A stretch of 64,000 bases of DNA, taken from Xanthomonas sp. AM6 (GTDB taxonomy: Bacteria > Pseudomonadota > Gammaproteobacteria > Xanthomonadales > Xanthomonadaceae). A model generated the notes under the pieces. It saw only the letters and a program-made list of their open reading frames with translations. It searched no databases and had not been told where the DNA came from. Within the stretch, counting starts at the first letter, position 1, and each line of letters opens with the position of its first letter. Shown here piece after piece: positions 39,451 to 48,446 of this stretch. Location: contig NZ_CP106869.1 in the NCBI RefSeq assembly GCF_025665335.1, positions 4,366,501-4,430,500 on the forward strand. Reading direction: 5' to 3'. Made by a program: the position numbers and the translations under genes.

Positions 39451-40596
39451 CTAGCGGGGATCGGCGCCGAGGCGCTGCGGACGACGCCACAGCAGCCACA
39501 CGCCCCAGGTCATCAGCGGCAGCGCGTACACCGCCAGGAACAGCCAGGTCAGCGTGCCGTAGCCCTTGGCGATCAGCCCGACCAGGCCGACCGCGCTGGC
39601 GGCGTACACCGCCAGCAGCATCGAGCCGACCGCGATCGCCGGGCGCAGCGCGCGCGGCATCGGCCGCTGCCGCTCCTCGAAGGTCTTGGCCACGCGTTCG
39701 TTGATGGCGTGCAGCAGCGCCACGCCGGTGTCCACCAGGGTCAGCAGCACCGCGATCTGGAACGCCCACTCGAACCACGGCGCATGCAGCTTGCCGAGCA
39801 GGAACGCCGACGGCAGCGCCTCGGCGCCGATCTCGTGGGAGTAGCCCATCATCGCGATGTAGAACACCACGCCGGGCAGCATGCCGAGCGGGCCGGCCAG
39901 CGCGCCGGCGGTCAGCGCCTCGCGCCGGCTGTGCAAGTGGCGGATGCAGAACAGGACCGCGGGAATGGTGGCGACGTTGTAGCCGGCGTAGCGCAGCCCG
40001 GCGCCGAACCAGCCGCCGGCCAGCGGCACGGTGGCGAAGTTGCCCTCGATGCGCTCGCCGAAGGCGACCACGCTCCAGACCAGAAACACCAAGTAGACCA
40101 GGTACAGATAGCCCACCGAGGCGGTGAGGAAGGTCTCGATCGCCGCGCTGCTGTAGACCAGCATCAGCCCGGTGGCGGCGATCATGCCCAGCGAACCGGC
40201 CAGCTTCGGCAGGCCGAACAGGCTGTGCGCGATTTCGCCGGCGGCCGCGCCCATCACCGCCAGGATCACGATCATCAGCGCGAAATAGCCGATCTCGAAC
40301 AGGAACCAGGCGCGGCCGAGCAGCACCTTGAAGAACGAGCGATAGTCGTAGGCGCGGGCGACCCGGGCCAGCTCGAAACTGACCATCAGCACCGCGCTCC
40401 ACACCAGCATGCTGACCGCCATGGCCAGCAGCCCGCCCCAGGGGCCGGCCGGCAGGAAGAACTCCACCAGTTCGCGCCCGGTGGCGTAGCCGCCGGCGAT
40501 CACCGCCGCCTGGAACACGAATCCCGGCAGCAGATAGCGCTGGAACCACGTGGATGCCCCGCTCACCGCACGCACCGTTGCGGGTGGACGCGACAC
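39451..40596 (-). CDS. YkvI-like LeuT-fold membrane transporter
   Basis: 381 residues, about ten helices. It starts STWFQRYLLPGFVFQAAVIA, then GGYATGRELVEFF, the conserved first-helix break of the YkvI family; AFGERIEGNFATVPLAGGWF and LLTLVDTGVALLHAINERV follow. The family is distantly related to amino-acid/cation symporters. Sitting between DgcN and a serine hydrolase, it may import or export a D-amino acid or its derivative. Starts 25 bp after the dgcN stop, so it is co-transcribed. Confidence 0.75.
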   Translation of the reverse strand: MSRPPATVRAVSGASTWFQRYLLPGFVFQAAVIAGGYATGRELVEFFLPAGPWGGLLAMAVSMLVWSAVLMVSFELARVARAYDYRSFFKVLLGRAWFLFEIGYFALMIVILAVMGAAAGEIAHSLFGLPKLAGSLGMIAATGLMLVYSSAAIETFLTASVGYLYLVYLVFLVWSVVAFGERIEGNFATVPLAGGWFGAGLRYAGYNVATIPAVLFCIRHLHSRREALTAGALAGPLGMLPGVVFYIAMMGYSHEIGAEALPSAFLLGKLHAPWFEWAFQIAVLLTLVDTGVALLHAINERVAKTFEERQRPMPRALRPAIAVGSMLLAVYAASAVGLVGLIAKGYGTLTWLFLAVYALPLMTWGVWLLWRRPQRLGADPR

Positions 40597-40621
40597 AGGG
40601 CGGGAGCATGGTCGATGGGGT

Positions 40622-41665
40622 TCATCTCAGGCATTCCTCCACCAAGGTGTCGAACGCCGCGCCGCCGCGCACCGGGTCGGCGACCGCGCAGCCCAGGCGC
40701 CGGCTCTCCGCCGCGCACAGCGCCTCCGCCGCGGCAGCGTCCAGGTGCGCGGTGTTGAGGCTCACGCCCGCGCACCGGATCGACGGGTTGGTGCGCCGCC
40801 CGAGCTGCAAGGCCAGCGCGATGGTGTCCTCGATGCTGGGCAGCGCGAACTGCGGATGGCCCAGCACGCGCGCGCGCCCGGGCTGGTGGCAGACCACCAC
40901 CACGTCGGGTTGGCTGCCGTGCAGCAGCGCCAGCGAGACGCCCGCATAGGCCGGATGGAACAAGGACCCCTGCCCTTCGATCACGTCCCAGTGGTCGTCG
41001 GCGGCCGCGGGCGACAGCAGCTCGGCCGCGCCGGCGGCGAAGTCCGCCACCACCGCGTCCATCGGGATGCCGCTGCCGGCGAGCATGATCCCGGTCTGGC
41101 CGGTGGCGCGGAAATCCGCTGCGACGCCGCGCCGCGCGAACGCCCTGGCCAGCGCCAGCGCGGTGTACTTCTTGCCCAGCGCGCAGTCGGTGCCGACCGT
41201 CAGCAGCCGCTTGCCGCTGCGCGGCGTGCCGCTGGCGACACGGAGGCCCGGCGGCGGCTGGCGCACGTCGATGAGCTGGCGCCCCAGCGCGGCGGCCGTC
41301 TCGCGCAGGCGCTCGATCTCGCCCATCCGCACGTGCATGCCGCTGACGATGTCCAGGCCGGCCTCCAGCGCCTGCACGATCGAGTCCACCCAGCCCTGCG
41401 GGATGACGCCGCCGGCATTGGCCACGCCGATGACCATCGAGCGCGCGCCGCGCGCCGCGGCCTCGGCCGGCGTCAGCCACGGCAATCCGGCGCTGACCGT
41501 CGCGCCCGCGCAGGCGAATTCGCCGACGCAACGCTCCGGCGCCCAGTCGCGCAATCCGAACGCGGTCTTGGCGTAGCCGGGTTCGGTGACGTCGCCGAGG
41601 AACAGCAGATGCGGCCCTGGCAGCGCCTTCACCGCCGGCGGGGATGACACGTGGGTCTGTGGCAT
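40622..41665 (-). CDS. dgcN: DUF1611 protein, probable D-glutamate N-acetyltransferase DgcN
   Basis: 347 residues. The C-terminal domain has a P-loop-like VGTDCALGKKYTALA (158-172) and GQTGIMLAGSGIPMDAVVAD, the DUF1611 signature; the N-terminal Rossmann-like domain is also present (IGVANAGGVIPQGW). In marine proteobacteria and haloarchaea DgcN acetylates D-glutamate, after which the enolase-superfamily partner DgcA racemises it. A DgcA-like gene lies in the sister operon (47375-48394), which supports the name. Activity on D-Glu here is inferred. Confidence 0.75.
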   Translation of the reverse strand: MPQTHVSSPPAVKALPGPHLLFLGDVTEPGYAKTAFGLRDWAPERCVGEFACAGATVSAGLPWLTPAEAAARGARSMVIGVANAGGVIPQGWVDSIVQALEAGLDIVSGMHVRMGEIERLRETAAALGRQLIDVRQPPPGLRVASGTPRSGKRLLTVGTDCALGKKYTALALARAFARRGVAADFRATGQTGIMLAGSGIPMDAVVADFAAGAAELLSPAAADDHWDVIEGQGSLFHPAYAGVSLALLHGSQPDVVVVCHQPGRARVLGHPQFALPSIEDTIALALQLGRRTNPSIRCAGVSLNTAHLDAAAAEALCAAESRRLGCAVADPVRGGAAFDTLVEECLR

Positions 41666-41754
41666 ACGCGGTCGTTCACCTGGAAGATCGTGGGCGCGGG
41701 CCGCCGCTGCATGGCGGCCGATGCGAAGGCTGCCGCCGGAACGCGGCCCTGCGA

Positions 41755-44100
41755 CTAGAACCGGTAGTCGAGTTCGACGCCGACGGTGCGCGGGCGGATC
41801 GGCACCGCCGTCACCTGCACGGGCGTACCGCTGACCTCGCTGTCCAGCGACGTCAACGAGGACCAGGCGTCTTCGTCGGTGACGTTGTTGGCGTACAGGC
41901 GCAGTTCCCAGTTGTTGCGGCCGATGCCGGCGTACAAGTCCAGGACCCGGTAGCTGTCCAGTTGCAGCGGCGCGGTGATCGTCTCGTCCAGCACGGTGGC
42001 CGGGTCGCCCGGGGCGGTGATGCGCTGGCGTTCGGTCGTCGCGTTGACCTGCGAGCCCACGCCGCGCAGCGAGGCGCCCACCTGGCCGTTGAAGCCGCCG
42101 GCGGTCGCGAACGCATATTCGGTGTTCAAGGCCCACGACAACCTGGGCGCGTACGGCATCCGGTCGCCGGCGAGGCCGCTGTTGAGGACCACGTCGAAGC
42201 CGTCCTGCGGGATCACCGTGGGCTCGAAGTCGTTCTTGATGCGGGCCTTGGTGTAGGCGACGTTGACGCCCACGCTCCAGCGGTCGGTGGCCAGGAACAG
42301 CGCGGACAGTTCCGCGCCTTCGCTGCTCGCCTCGCCGCCATTGACCAGCCCGCCGATGCCGTTGAAGGACGCGCCGACCTGGATGTCGTCCCACTCGATG
42401 CGGAACGCGGCCAGGTCCAGCTGCACGCGGCGGTCGGCGAGCTGCGACTTGAGCCCGAGCTCGTAGCTGGTGAGCATCGAGGAATCCACCTTGGGCGGGA
42501 TGCCGGGCAGCGCCACGTTCGGCCCGCCGGGCTGGTAGCCGGTCGCCACGCGCGCGTAGAGCATGCTGTCCTGGCCCAGCTTGAACTGCGGGCTCAGGCT
42601 CCAGGTGAACACGTCCTCCTCCGACTCGCCGGGCGTGTCGCCGAGCGGGACCAGGATGCCCTCGCTCACGTTCTGGCTGAACCATTGTTCGTTGCGCGCC
42701 TGGCGCACGCCGGCATCGAGCTTGAAGCGCTCGCCGATGCGCCAGGAGCCATTGGCGAACACCGCCAGCTCCTTGTAGGTGCTGGGCATGCCGAGCAAGG
42801 TCAGCGTCGAATACGATTGGTCGTAGGGCGCCGGCAGCGCCGCGCCATCGCGCTGCCGCAGCGTCGCCAGCTGGCTCTGCAACGCGTCCTCCTTGGTGTA
42901 GAAGGCGCCCAACAGCCACTCGAAGGCGCCGCCGCTCTTCGAACTCAGCCGCAGTTCCTGGGTGATCTTGTCCAGGTCGAAGGTGTAGCGCACGAACGAA
43001 CTGCCGGGCTCCGGCAGGCCGAGCAGCAGGTTGGCGACCTCGCCGAACTGGATGGTCGCATCGGTCTGGGTCATGGTGTCGGTCTGCGACCAGCCGGTGG
43101 CCGACACCAGGTCCGCCCAGCCCAGGTCCCAGTCCAGGCTCAGCGAGGTCAGCGTCAGTCGCTTGGAAAACGGCTGCGGCTGCCAGGTCCTGTCCACGCG
43201 GTCGCCGAACAGCGGCGCGAGCGTGTCCGGGTCCAGCGCGGTGCCGCCGCGGTCGTCGGCATCGATGCGCTGCTGCAGCACCGACAGGTTCAGGTCGACG
43301 GCGTCGCCATCCCAGAACAACGCCCCGCGCGCGCCAATTTGCTCGCCGCCGTTGATGTCCTTGCGGCCGTCGGTGGCGTTGTCGGTGTATCCCGGCAGCC
43401 CGTTGCGCGCGAAGCTCATGCGCAGCCCCAGCCGATCCTCCTGCAGCGGCACGCTGGCGCCGAAGCGGGTGTTCCAGGCGTGCTCGCCGCCGGCCACCGA
43501 GCGCAGGCCGACACCCAGGCGCAACTCGTCGCCGCTCAGGTCCGGCGCCCGCGCCACGTACTTGAGCAGGCCGCCGATGGCGCCTGCGCCGTACAGCGTG
43601 CCTTGCGGCCCGCGCAGCACTTCCACGCGGGTGATGTCGTAGGGCAGCACGTCCAGCATCAAGGTGTTGGCGCCCTGGTAGATGCCGCTCGATCCCACCG
43701 GCACCTCGTCGATGTAGGTCGCCACCGTGGCGCCGGAGGACAGCGCCGAGATGCCGCGCAACGACACCGAGGTCTGCCCGGGGCTGCCGTTGTCCTGCAC
43801 CTGCATTCCCGGGATCAGGCTCGCGTAATCGGCCAGCGAACTGGCGCCGAGGTTTTCCAGTTGCCGCTCGCCGAGCACGCTGATGGACGCGGCGACGTCG
43901 CGGACGTTCTCCACGCGCTTGTTGGCGGTGACCTCCACCTTGTCCAGCGTCGCCAGGCGTTCGGCCGTGGCCGCCTGGGGCTCTGGGCGCTGCTGCGCCG
44001 GGACGGGGGCCGCGACCGCCCACGCCAGGCTGCCGGCGATGGCGATGGCGAGGGACAACGGCGAGCGGTACCACGGGCGGGCGGACGGAAACGCGTTCAT
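41755..44100 (-). CDS. TonB-dependent outer-membrane receptor
   Basis: 781 residues. A signal peptide (1-35, ending PAQQ) precedes a short region with the TonB-box-like LDKVEVTANKRVENV, a plug domain (about 55-165; IRGISALSS-type segment SLRGISALSSGATVATYIDE, VEVLRGPQGTLYGAGAIGG) and a 22-strand barrel ending VGVELDYRF with terminal aromatic. Resembles FecA/CirA-type receptors used in xanthomonads for nutrient scavenging. No STN domain, so no sigma/anti-sigma signalling is expected. First gene of operon B, behind the promoter at 44182-44210, so it probably imports the operon's peptide or amino-acid substrate. Confidence 0.9.
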   Translation of the reverse strand: MNAFPSARPWYRSPLSLAIAIAGSLAWAVAAPVPAQQRPEPQAATAERLATLDKVEVTANKRVENVRDVAASISVLGERQLENLGASSLADYASLIPGMQVQDNGSPGQTSVSLRGISALSSGATVATYIDEVPVGSSGIYQGANTLMLDVLPYDITRVEVLRGPQGTLYGAGAIGGLLKYVARAPDLSGDELRLGVGLRSVAGGEHAWNTRFGASVPLQEDRLGLRMSFARNGLPGYTDNATDGRKDINGGEQIGARGALFWDGDAVDLNLSVLQQRIDADDRGGTALDPDTLAPLFGDRVDRTWQPQPFSKRLTLTSLSLDWDLGWADLVSATGWSQTDTMTQTDATIQFGEVANLLLGLPEPGSSFVRYTFDLDKITQELRLSSKSGGAFEWLLGAFYTKEDALQSQLATLRQRDGAALPAPYDQSYSTLTLLGMPSTYKELAVFANGSWRIGERFKLDAGVRQARNEQWFSQNVSEGILVPLGDTPGESEEDVFTWSLSPQFKLGQDSMLYARVATGYQPGGPNVALPGIPPKVDSSMLTSYELGLKSQLADRRVQLDLAAFRIEWDDIQVGASFNGIGGLVNGGEASSEGAELSALFLATDRWSVGVNVAYTKARIKNDFEPTVIPQDGFDVVLNSGLAGDRMPYAPRLSWALNTEYAFATAGGFNGQVGASLRGVGSQVNATTERQRITAPGDPATVLDETITAPLQLDSYRVLDLYAGIGRNNWELRLYANNVTDEDAWSSLTSLDSEVSGTPVQVTAVPIRPRTVGVELDYRF

Positions 44101-44181
44101 CTTGTTCTCCCCGGATGGCAATCCATGCGTTGCGAACGGCCCGCTGTGGGCGTCGCGGCGGTCGGCCATGCTCTGATCAGG

Positions 44182-44210
44182 GATAATGGTCCTAATCAGA
44201 GAATTGTCAA
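44182..44210 (-). promoter_or_regulatory. promoter and putative operator of the TonB-receptor operon
   Basis: Minus strand: TTGACA (44210-44205), 17-bp spacer, ATTATC (44187-44182). The 29-bp block matches the promoter at 50552-50580 in 25 positions, including most of the spacer. An 11-bp inverted repeat with one mismatch, CTCTGATCAGG (44171-44181) and CCTAATCAGAG (44191-44201), straddles the -10. A bound repressor would block RNA polymerase; the XRE-cupin protein at 50716 is the likely binder. Confidence 0.78.
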
Positions 44211-44266
44211 TACATCTGGAAAACACCTGCAGCCGCCGGTGCCGGCGCACGGCGCCGGCCACCGGC

Positions 44267-45976
44267 TCAGTTCCGCGCTGCGTCGCGCCAGCCCGGCCCG
44301 CGCACCACGCGTCCCGGTTTCGCGCCGGTGTGTTCGCCCTGGCGCAGCACCTGCACACCGTTGACGAACACGTCGCTGACGCCGGTCGCGTACTGCTGCG
44401 GCGCCTTGTAGCTGGCGCGATCGGCGATGCGGGCCGGATCGAACACCACGATGTCGGCAAAACACCCAGGCTGCAGGCAGCCGCGGTCGCGCAGTTTCCA
44501 GTTCGCCGCCGGCAGGCCGGTCAGGCGGTGGATGCCCTCCTCCAGCGGCATCAGCTTGCGGTCGCGCACGTAGTGGCCCAGGAACCGGGCGACGTTGCCG
44601 TAGGCGCGCGGATGCGTGCTGGACTTCAGGAAGACGCCTTCCGGCGCCGACGATTCGGCATCCGAGCCCAGGCTGGTCCACGGCTGCTTCAACCCCAGCT
44701 CGACGTTGTCCTCGCTCATCAGGAAATACGCCGCGGCCGCGCGCGGCGAGCCGTCCTCGACGATCAGGTCGAGCAAGGTCTCCTCCGCGGGTTTGCCGCG
44801 CGCCTTCGCCACTTCCGCCAGAGACTTGCCGAGCAAGGGCTTCAGCGCTTCGTTCTTGAACTCGGTCAACAGCACGCGCTCGTCCGAGCCGGTGAGCAGG
44901 CGGATATTCTCCCAATCGACATTGGGATCCTTCATCTCGGCGAGCACGCGCGCGCGGATGGCCGGATCCTTGAGCCGGGCGATCATCGCCGCGTTGCCGC
45001 CGGCCTGCACCCACGGCGGCAGGCCCGCGCTCAGCCCGGTGCCGCCGGCGGTGTAGGCGTACATGTTGGCGCTGACCGCCAGGCCCTGCCTGCGCGCCGC
45101 GTCGATCTTCGCGATCGCCTGGGCCATCTTCGGCCAGTTCTTCTCGCCCGCGGCCTTGAGGTGATAGACCTCGGCGCGCTGCCCGGTGGCGCGGGCGATG
45201 CCGATGGTCTCGTCCAGCGCTTCCAGGAACCGGTCCGCTTCGCTGCGCATGTGCGCCACGTAGCCGCCGCCGGATTCGGCCGCGGCCTGCGCGAGCGCGG
45301 TCAGTTCGCGCGTATCGGCGAAGGCGGCCGGCGGATAGATCAGCGAGCTGCCCACGCCCAGCGCGCCTTCGCCCATCGCCTGCCGCACCAGGTCCTGCAT
45401 GCGCACCAGCTGCGCCGCATCCGGCGCGACGTCGCCCTCGCCCAGCTCGTGGATGCGCACCGTGGTGGCGCCCACGAACGAGGCGACGTTCGGCGTGACG
45501 CCGCGCTCGTGCAGATGGTCCAGATACTGGCCCAGCGTGGTCCATTCGATCGGGTAGCGGATGTCGCCCTGCTGCTTCAGCGCGTCGGCCTTCATCGCCG
45601 CGTTGTACGGGCCCATCGACCAGCCCTCGCCGAAGATCTCCAGCGTCACGCCCTGCTTGGTGTCGCTCATGCCGCGGCCATCGGCGATCAGCGATTCGTT
45701 GGCCCAGCTCAGCACGTTGATGAAGCCCGGCGCCACCGCCTGGCCGCGCGCATCGACGGTGTGCGTGGCCGTCGCCGCGCTTCCCGCCGGCAGCAGCGCG
45801 GCGATGCGGTCCCCGCGCACGGCCACGTCGACGCTGCGGCCGGCCGCGCCGCTGCCGTCGTAGACCACGCCGTTGCGGATCAGCACGTCGTACGTTTCGC
45901 CGGCGGCCGCGGCGGCGGGTGCTGGCCCGCCGCCTGCGAGCGCCAGCATCAGAACGGAAAGTCGCAATCCGGACAT
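44267..45976 (-). CDS. amidohydrolase, D-aminoacylase/N-acyl-D-amino-acid deacylase family
   Basis: 569 residues with a signal peptide (1-24), so periplasmic. The amidohydrolase fold is clear: YDVLIRNGVVYDGSG, VDARGQAVAPGFINVL, SALIYPP-type segment GVGSSLIYPPAAFADT and the C-terminal GCLQPGCFADIVVFDP. The canonical HxH metal motif after PGFI is replaced by NVLSW, and the Cys that bridges metals in the Alcaligenes enzyme appears replaced (EIFGEGWSMGP). A group of xanthomonad homologues shares these changes, so it may use one metal or a different substrate. Last gene of operon A; it would release D-amino acids from N-acyl or peptide forms. Confidence 0.8.
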   Translation of the reverse strand: MSGLRLSVLMLALAGGGPAPAAAAAGETYDVLIRNGVVYDGSGAAGRSVDVAVRGDRIAALLPAGSAATATHTVDARGQAVAPGFINVLSWANESLIADGRGMSDTKQGVTLEIFGEGWSMGPYNAAMKADALKQQGDIRYPIEWTTLGQYLDHLHERGVTPNVASFVGATTVRIHELGEGDVAPDAAQLVRMQDLVRQAMGEGALGVGSSLIYPPAAFADTRELTALAQAAAESGGGYVAHMRSEADRFLEALDETIGIARATGQRAEVYHLKAAGEKNWPKMAQAIAKIDAARRQGLAVSANMYAYTAGGTGLSAGLPPWVQAGGNAAMIARLKDPAIRARVLAEMKDPNVDWENIRLLTGSDERVLLTEFKNEALKPLLGKSLAEVAKARGKPAEETLLDLIVEDGSPRAAAAYFLMSEDNVELGLKQPWTSLGSDAESSAPEGVFLKSSTHPRAYGNVARFLGHYVRDRKLMPLEEGIHRLTGLPAANWKLRDRGCLQPGCFADIVVFDPARIADRASYKAPQQYATGVSDVFVNGVQVLRQGEHTGAKPGRVVRGPGWRDAARN

Positions 45977-46040
45977 CGGTGTGCTCCTGTGGAAACCGCG
46001 ACGCCGACGGGCGGCGCCGCATGGTGGAAACCGGCAGACG

Positions 46041-47378
46041 TCAATGCGGGATGCCCTTCGGCAGTGGGTCCGCGGCGGCGGGCGGCGGCGATTCCGCCGA
46101 CGCGGGGCGGCGCGCCCGTTCCGCCTGGCGGATGGGCCGGTCCAGCATCCACAGCAGGCAGGCCGCCAGCGCGGCCAGGCCCGCCAGCAGCACGAAGAAC
46201 CCGGCGTGGCCGATCCGCGACCACAACGCGCCCACCGCGCCGGCCAGCAGGCTGCCGGTGAAGATCGCCAGGAACCATGCGGCCACCGTGGTCGCGCCCA
46301 GCCGCGGCGGCGCCAGGCGCGCGAACAGGCCCAGTCCGGTCGGCAGGATGTACAGCTCGCCCAGGGTGAGGATCGCGAAGAACGCCAGCAGCCATGGCCA
46401 GCCGACGCGCCCGCCGCCGGCCGCCCCGTCCAGCGCCGCCAGCAACAGGTAGGCCAGCGCGACGATCACCGCGCCGATCGCCATCCTGCGCGCCGGCGAC
46501 GTGTCGCGGCCGGCGTCGGCGCGGCGCCGCCAGTGCAGCAGCAGCAGCGGCGTCATGCCGATGACCAGCAGCGGATTGAGCGACTGGAACCAGGTCATGG
46601 GAATCACCGCATCGCCCCAGGCCCGGTCCACGCCGACGTCGATCCACAGCGACAGCGTGTTGCCGATCTGCTCGTAGGCGCCGCGGAAGATGGTCGCCGC
46701 AAGGCCCACGCCCAGCAGCAACAGCCACACCCGCCGGCCGTCGCCGGCAGGTTCGTCCGCAGCGGCCGGCACATGCGTGCGCGTGCGGCTGTCGGGCGGA
46801 AGGTAGCCGCGGCCCAGCACGTAGATGGCCAGGCCGACGAACATGCCGATGCCGGCGGCGCCGAAGCCGTAATGCCAGCCGTAGACCTCGCCCAGGGTGC
46901 CGCAGATCAGCGGCGCCATGAAGCCGCCGATGTTCAGGCCCACGTAGTAGACGTTGTAGGCCCTGCCGCGGCGCGGGTCGTCGGCGGCGTACAGGTCGTT
47001 GATCTGGCTGGGCAGGCTGGGCAGGAACAGCCCGTTGCCCAGCGCGATGGTCGCCAGCGCGACGTAGAACAGCGGTTCGAACGCCATCAGGAAATGGCCC
47101 AGCGCCATCACGCTGCCGCCGATGATCACCGCGTTGCGCTTGCCCAGCCAGCGATCGGCGATCGCCCCGCCCAGGATCGGCGTGAAATACGCCATCGCGG
47201 TGTAGCTGCCGTAGATGAAGGAGGACTTTTCCTGGCCGAACAGCAGCTGCTTGGTCATGTAGTAGACCAGCAGCGTGCGCATGCCGTAGTAGGAGAACAG
47301 CTCCCACATGTTGGTCAGGAACAGGATGGTCAGCCCGCGCGGCTGGCCGAACCATGTCTTGTCCGCCGCCTCGCTCAT
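46041..47378 (-). CDS. POT/PTR2 family proton-dependent oligopeptide transporter
   Basis: 445 residues, twelve or more helices. The PTR family opening appears as LFLTNMWELFSYYGMRTLL; the usual ExxERFxYYG motif is altered (N..EL in place of E..ER). GNGLFLPSLPSQINDLY, FYVGLNIG-type segment YYVGLNIGGFMAPLICG and FAILTLGELYILPTGL are as expected. Imports di- and tripeptides. Its ATG overlaps the dgcA stop (TGA/ATG, 4 bp), coupling import to the epimerase. Confidence 0.87.
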   Translation of the reverse strand: MSEAADKTWFGQPRGLTILFLTNMWELFSYYGMRTLLVYYMTKQLLFGQEKSSFIYGSYTAMAYFTPILGGAIADRWLGKRNAVIIGGSVMALGHFLMAFEPLFYVALATIALGNGLFLPSLPSQINDLYAADDPRRGRAYNVYYVGLNIGGFMAPLICGTLGEVYGWHYGFGAAGIGMFVGLAIYVLGRGYLPPDSRTRTHVPAAADEPAGDGRRVWLLLLGVGLAATIFRGAYEQIGNTLSLWIDVGVDRAWGDAVIPMTWFQSLNPLLVIGMTPLLLLHWRRRADAGRDTSPARRMAIGAVIVALAYLLLAALDGAAGGGRVGWPWLLAFFAILTLGELYILPTGLGLFARLAPPRLGATTVAAWFLAIFTGSLLAGAVGALWSRIGHAGFFVLLAGLAALAACLLWMLDRPIRQAERARRPASAESPPPAAADPLPKGIPH

Positions 47379-48394
47379 GCGCCGGCCCTGTGACCCCAGA
47401 CCTCGTCGCCGCAGGCGATGTGGCCGTCCTCGTAGCGCACCGACGGCACGCGGTCGCGGGCCAGGAAGATCGGCCCGTCCAGGTCGACCACATCGCAGAA
47501 CTGCCCCAGCACGAACGCCGGCGCCGCGGCCAGGCTGGTGCCGCACATGTTGCCGACCATCACCCGTTTGCCCAGCTCGCGCGCGCGCTTGGCCATCAGC
47601 AGGCCCTCGGTGAGCCCGCCGCACTTGTCCAGCTTGATGTTGATCACGTCGAAGCGGTGGTGGCGCGCCTCCAGTTCGGCCAGGTCGAGGATGCTCTCGT
47701 CCGCGGCGAAGGGCAGCGCGCGGTCGATGCCGTCCAGGTCGCTTTCCCGGCCGCGCGCGCACGGCTGCTCGAGCAGCGCGACCTGCGCGGCGACCAGCGC
47801 CGGCAGCAACCGCGGCAGGGACTCCGCATCGTAGCCCTGGTTGGCATCGACCCCGATCCAGGTCCCGGGGCAGCGTGCGCGCACCGCACGCACGCGTGCG
47901 CCGTCGAGCTCCGGGTCGCCGGTCAGCTTGAGCTTCAGCGCGCGCGCCTGCACGTAGGCGGCCGCGCGCTCGGCCATGACCGCCGGCGCGTCGGCACCCA
48001 CGGTGAAGGTGGTCAGCAATGGGCGCACCGCCTGCAGCCCGGCCAGCGCCCACACCGGCACGCCGCGGCGTTGCGATTCCAGCTCCCACAGGGCGCAGTC
48101 CAGCGCATTGCGCGCGCCGCCGGCGGGCAGCAGCGCGCGCAGCGTGTGCCGGTCGATGCCCGCTTCGATGCGCGGCCGCAACGCTTCGAGCGTGGCGATC
48201 ATCGTCTCGGGACGATCGTCCGTGTAGTACACGCCCGCCGCCTCCCCGCGCCCGCGGTGCGTGCCGTCGCGCAGCGTGACCACCGTCGCCGGCATCGCGT
48301 CGAACACGTGTCCGGCGATGCGGAACGGCGCCGACAGCGGCAGCGGTTCGTTGTGCAGATCGAGTTCGATGGGGCCGGCGATGGTCACGCGCAC
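47375..48394 (-). CDS. dgcA: enolase-superfamily dipeptide epimerase / N-acetyl-D-glutamate racemase (DgcA-like)
   Basis: 339 residues. All catalytic residues of the L-Ala-D/L-Glu epimerase group are present: Lys154 and Lys156 (KLKLTG), metal ligands Asp183 (GVDANQG), Glu209 (LLEQP) and Asp232 (AADES), catalytic Lys (NIKLDKCGG, 254/257), and the DxD motif Asp304-Asp306 that binds the dipeptide amino group. It could epimerise L-Ala-D-Glu from murein or racemise N-acetyl-D-glutamate made by DgcN. The presence of both dgcN and a peptide importer leaves both readings open. Confidence 0.85.
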   Translation of the reverse strand: MRVTIAGPIELDLHNEPLPLSAPFRIAGHVFDAMPATVVTLRDGTHRGRGEAAGVYYTDDRPETMIATLEALRPRIEAGIDRHTLRALLPAGGARNALDCALWELESQRRGVPVWALAGLQAVRPLLTTFTVGADAPAVMAERAAAYVQARALKLKLTGDPELDGARVRAVRARCPGTWIGVDANQGYDAESLPRLLPALVAAQVALLEQPCARGRESDLDGIDRALPFAADESILDLAELEARHHRFDVINIKLDKCGGLTEGLLMAKRARELGKRVMVGNMCGTSLAAAPAFVLGQFCDVVDLDGPIFLARDRVPSVRYEDGHIACGDEVWGHRAGA

Positions 48395-48446
48395 CTCGCG
48401 AAAGACATGCAGGGAAGTGGCGGGCAGCGGGTGCCGCCCGCCTCGC

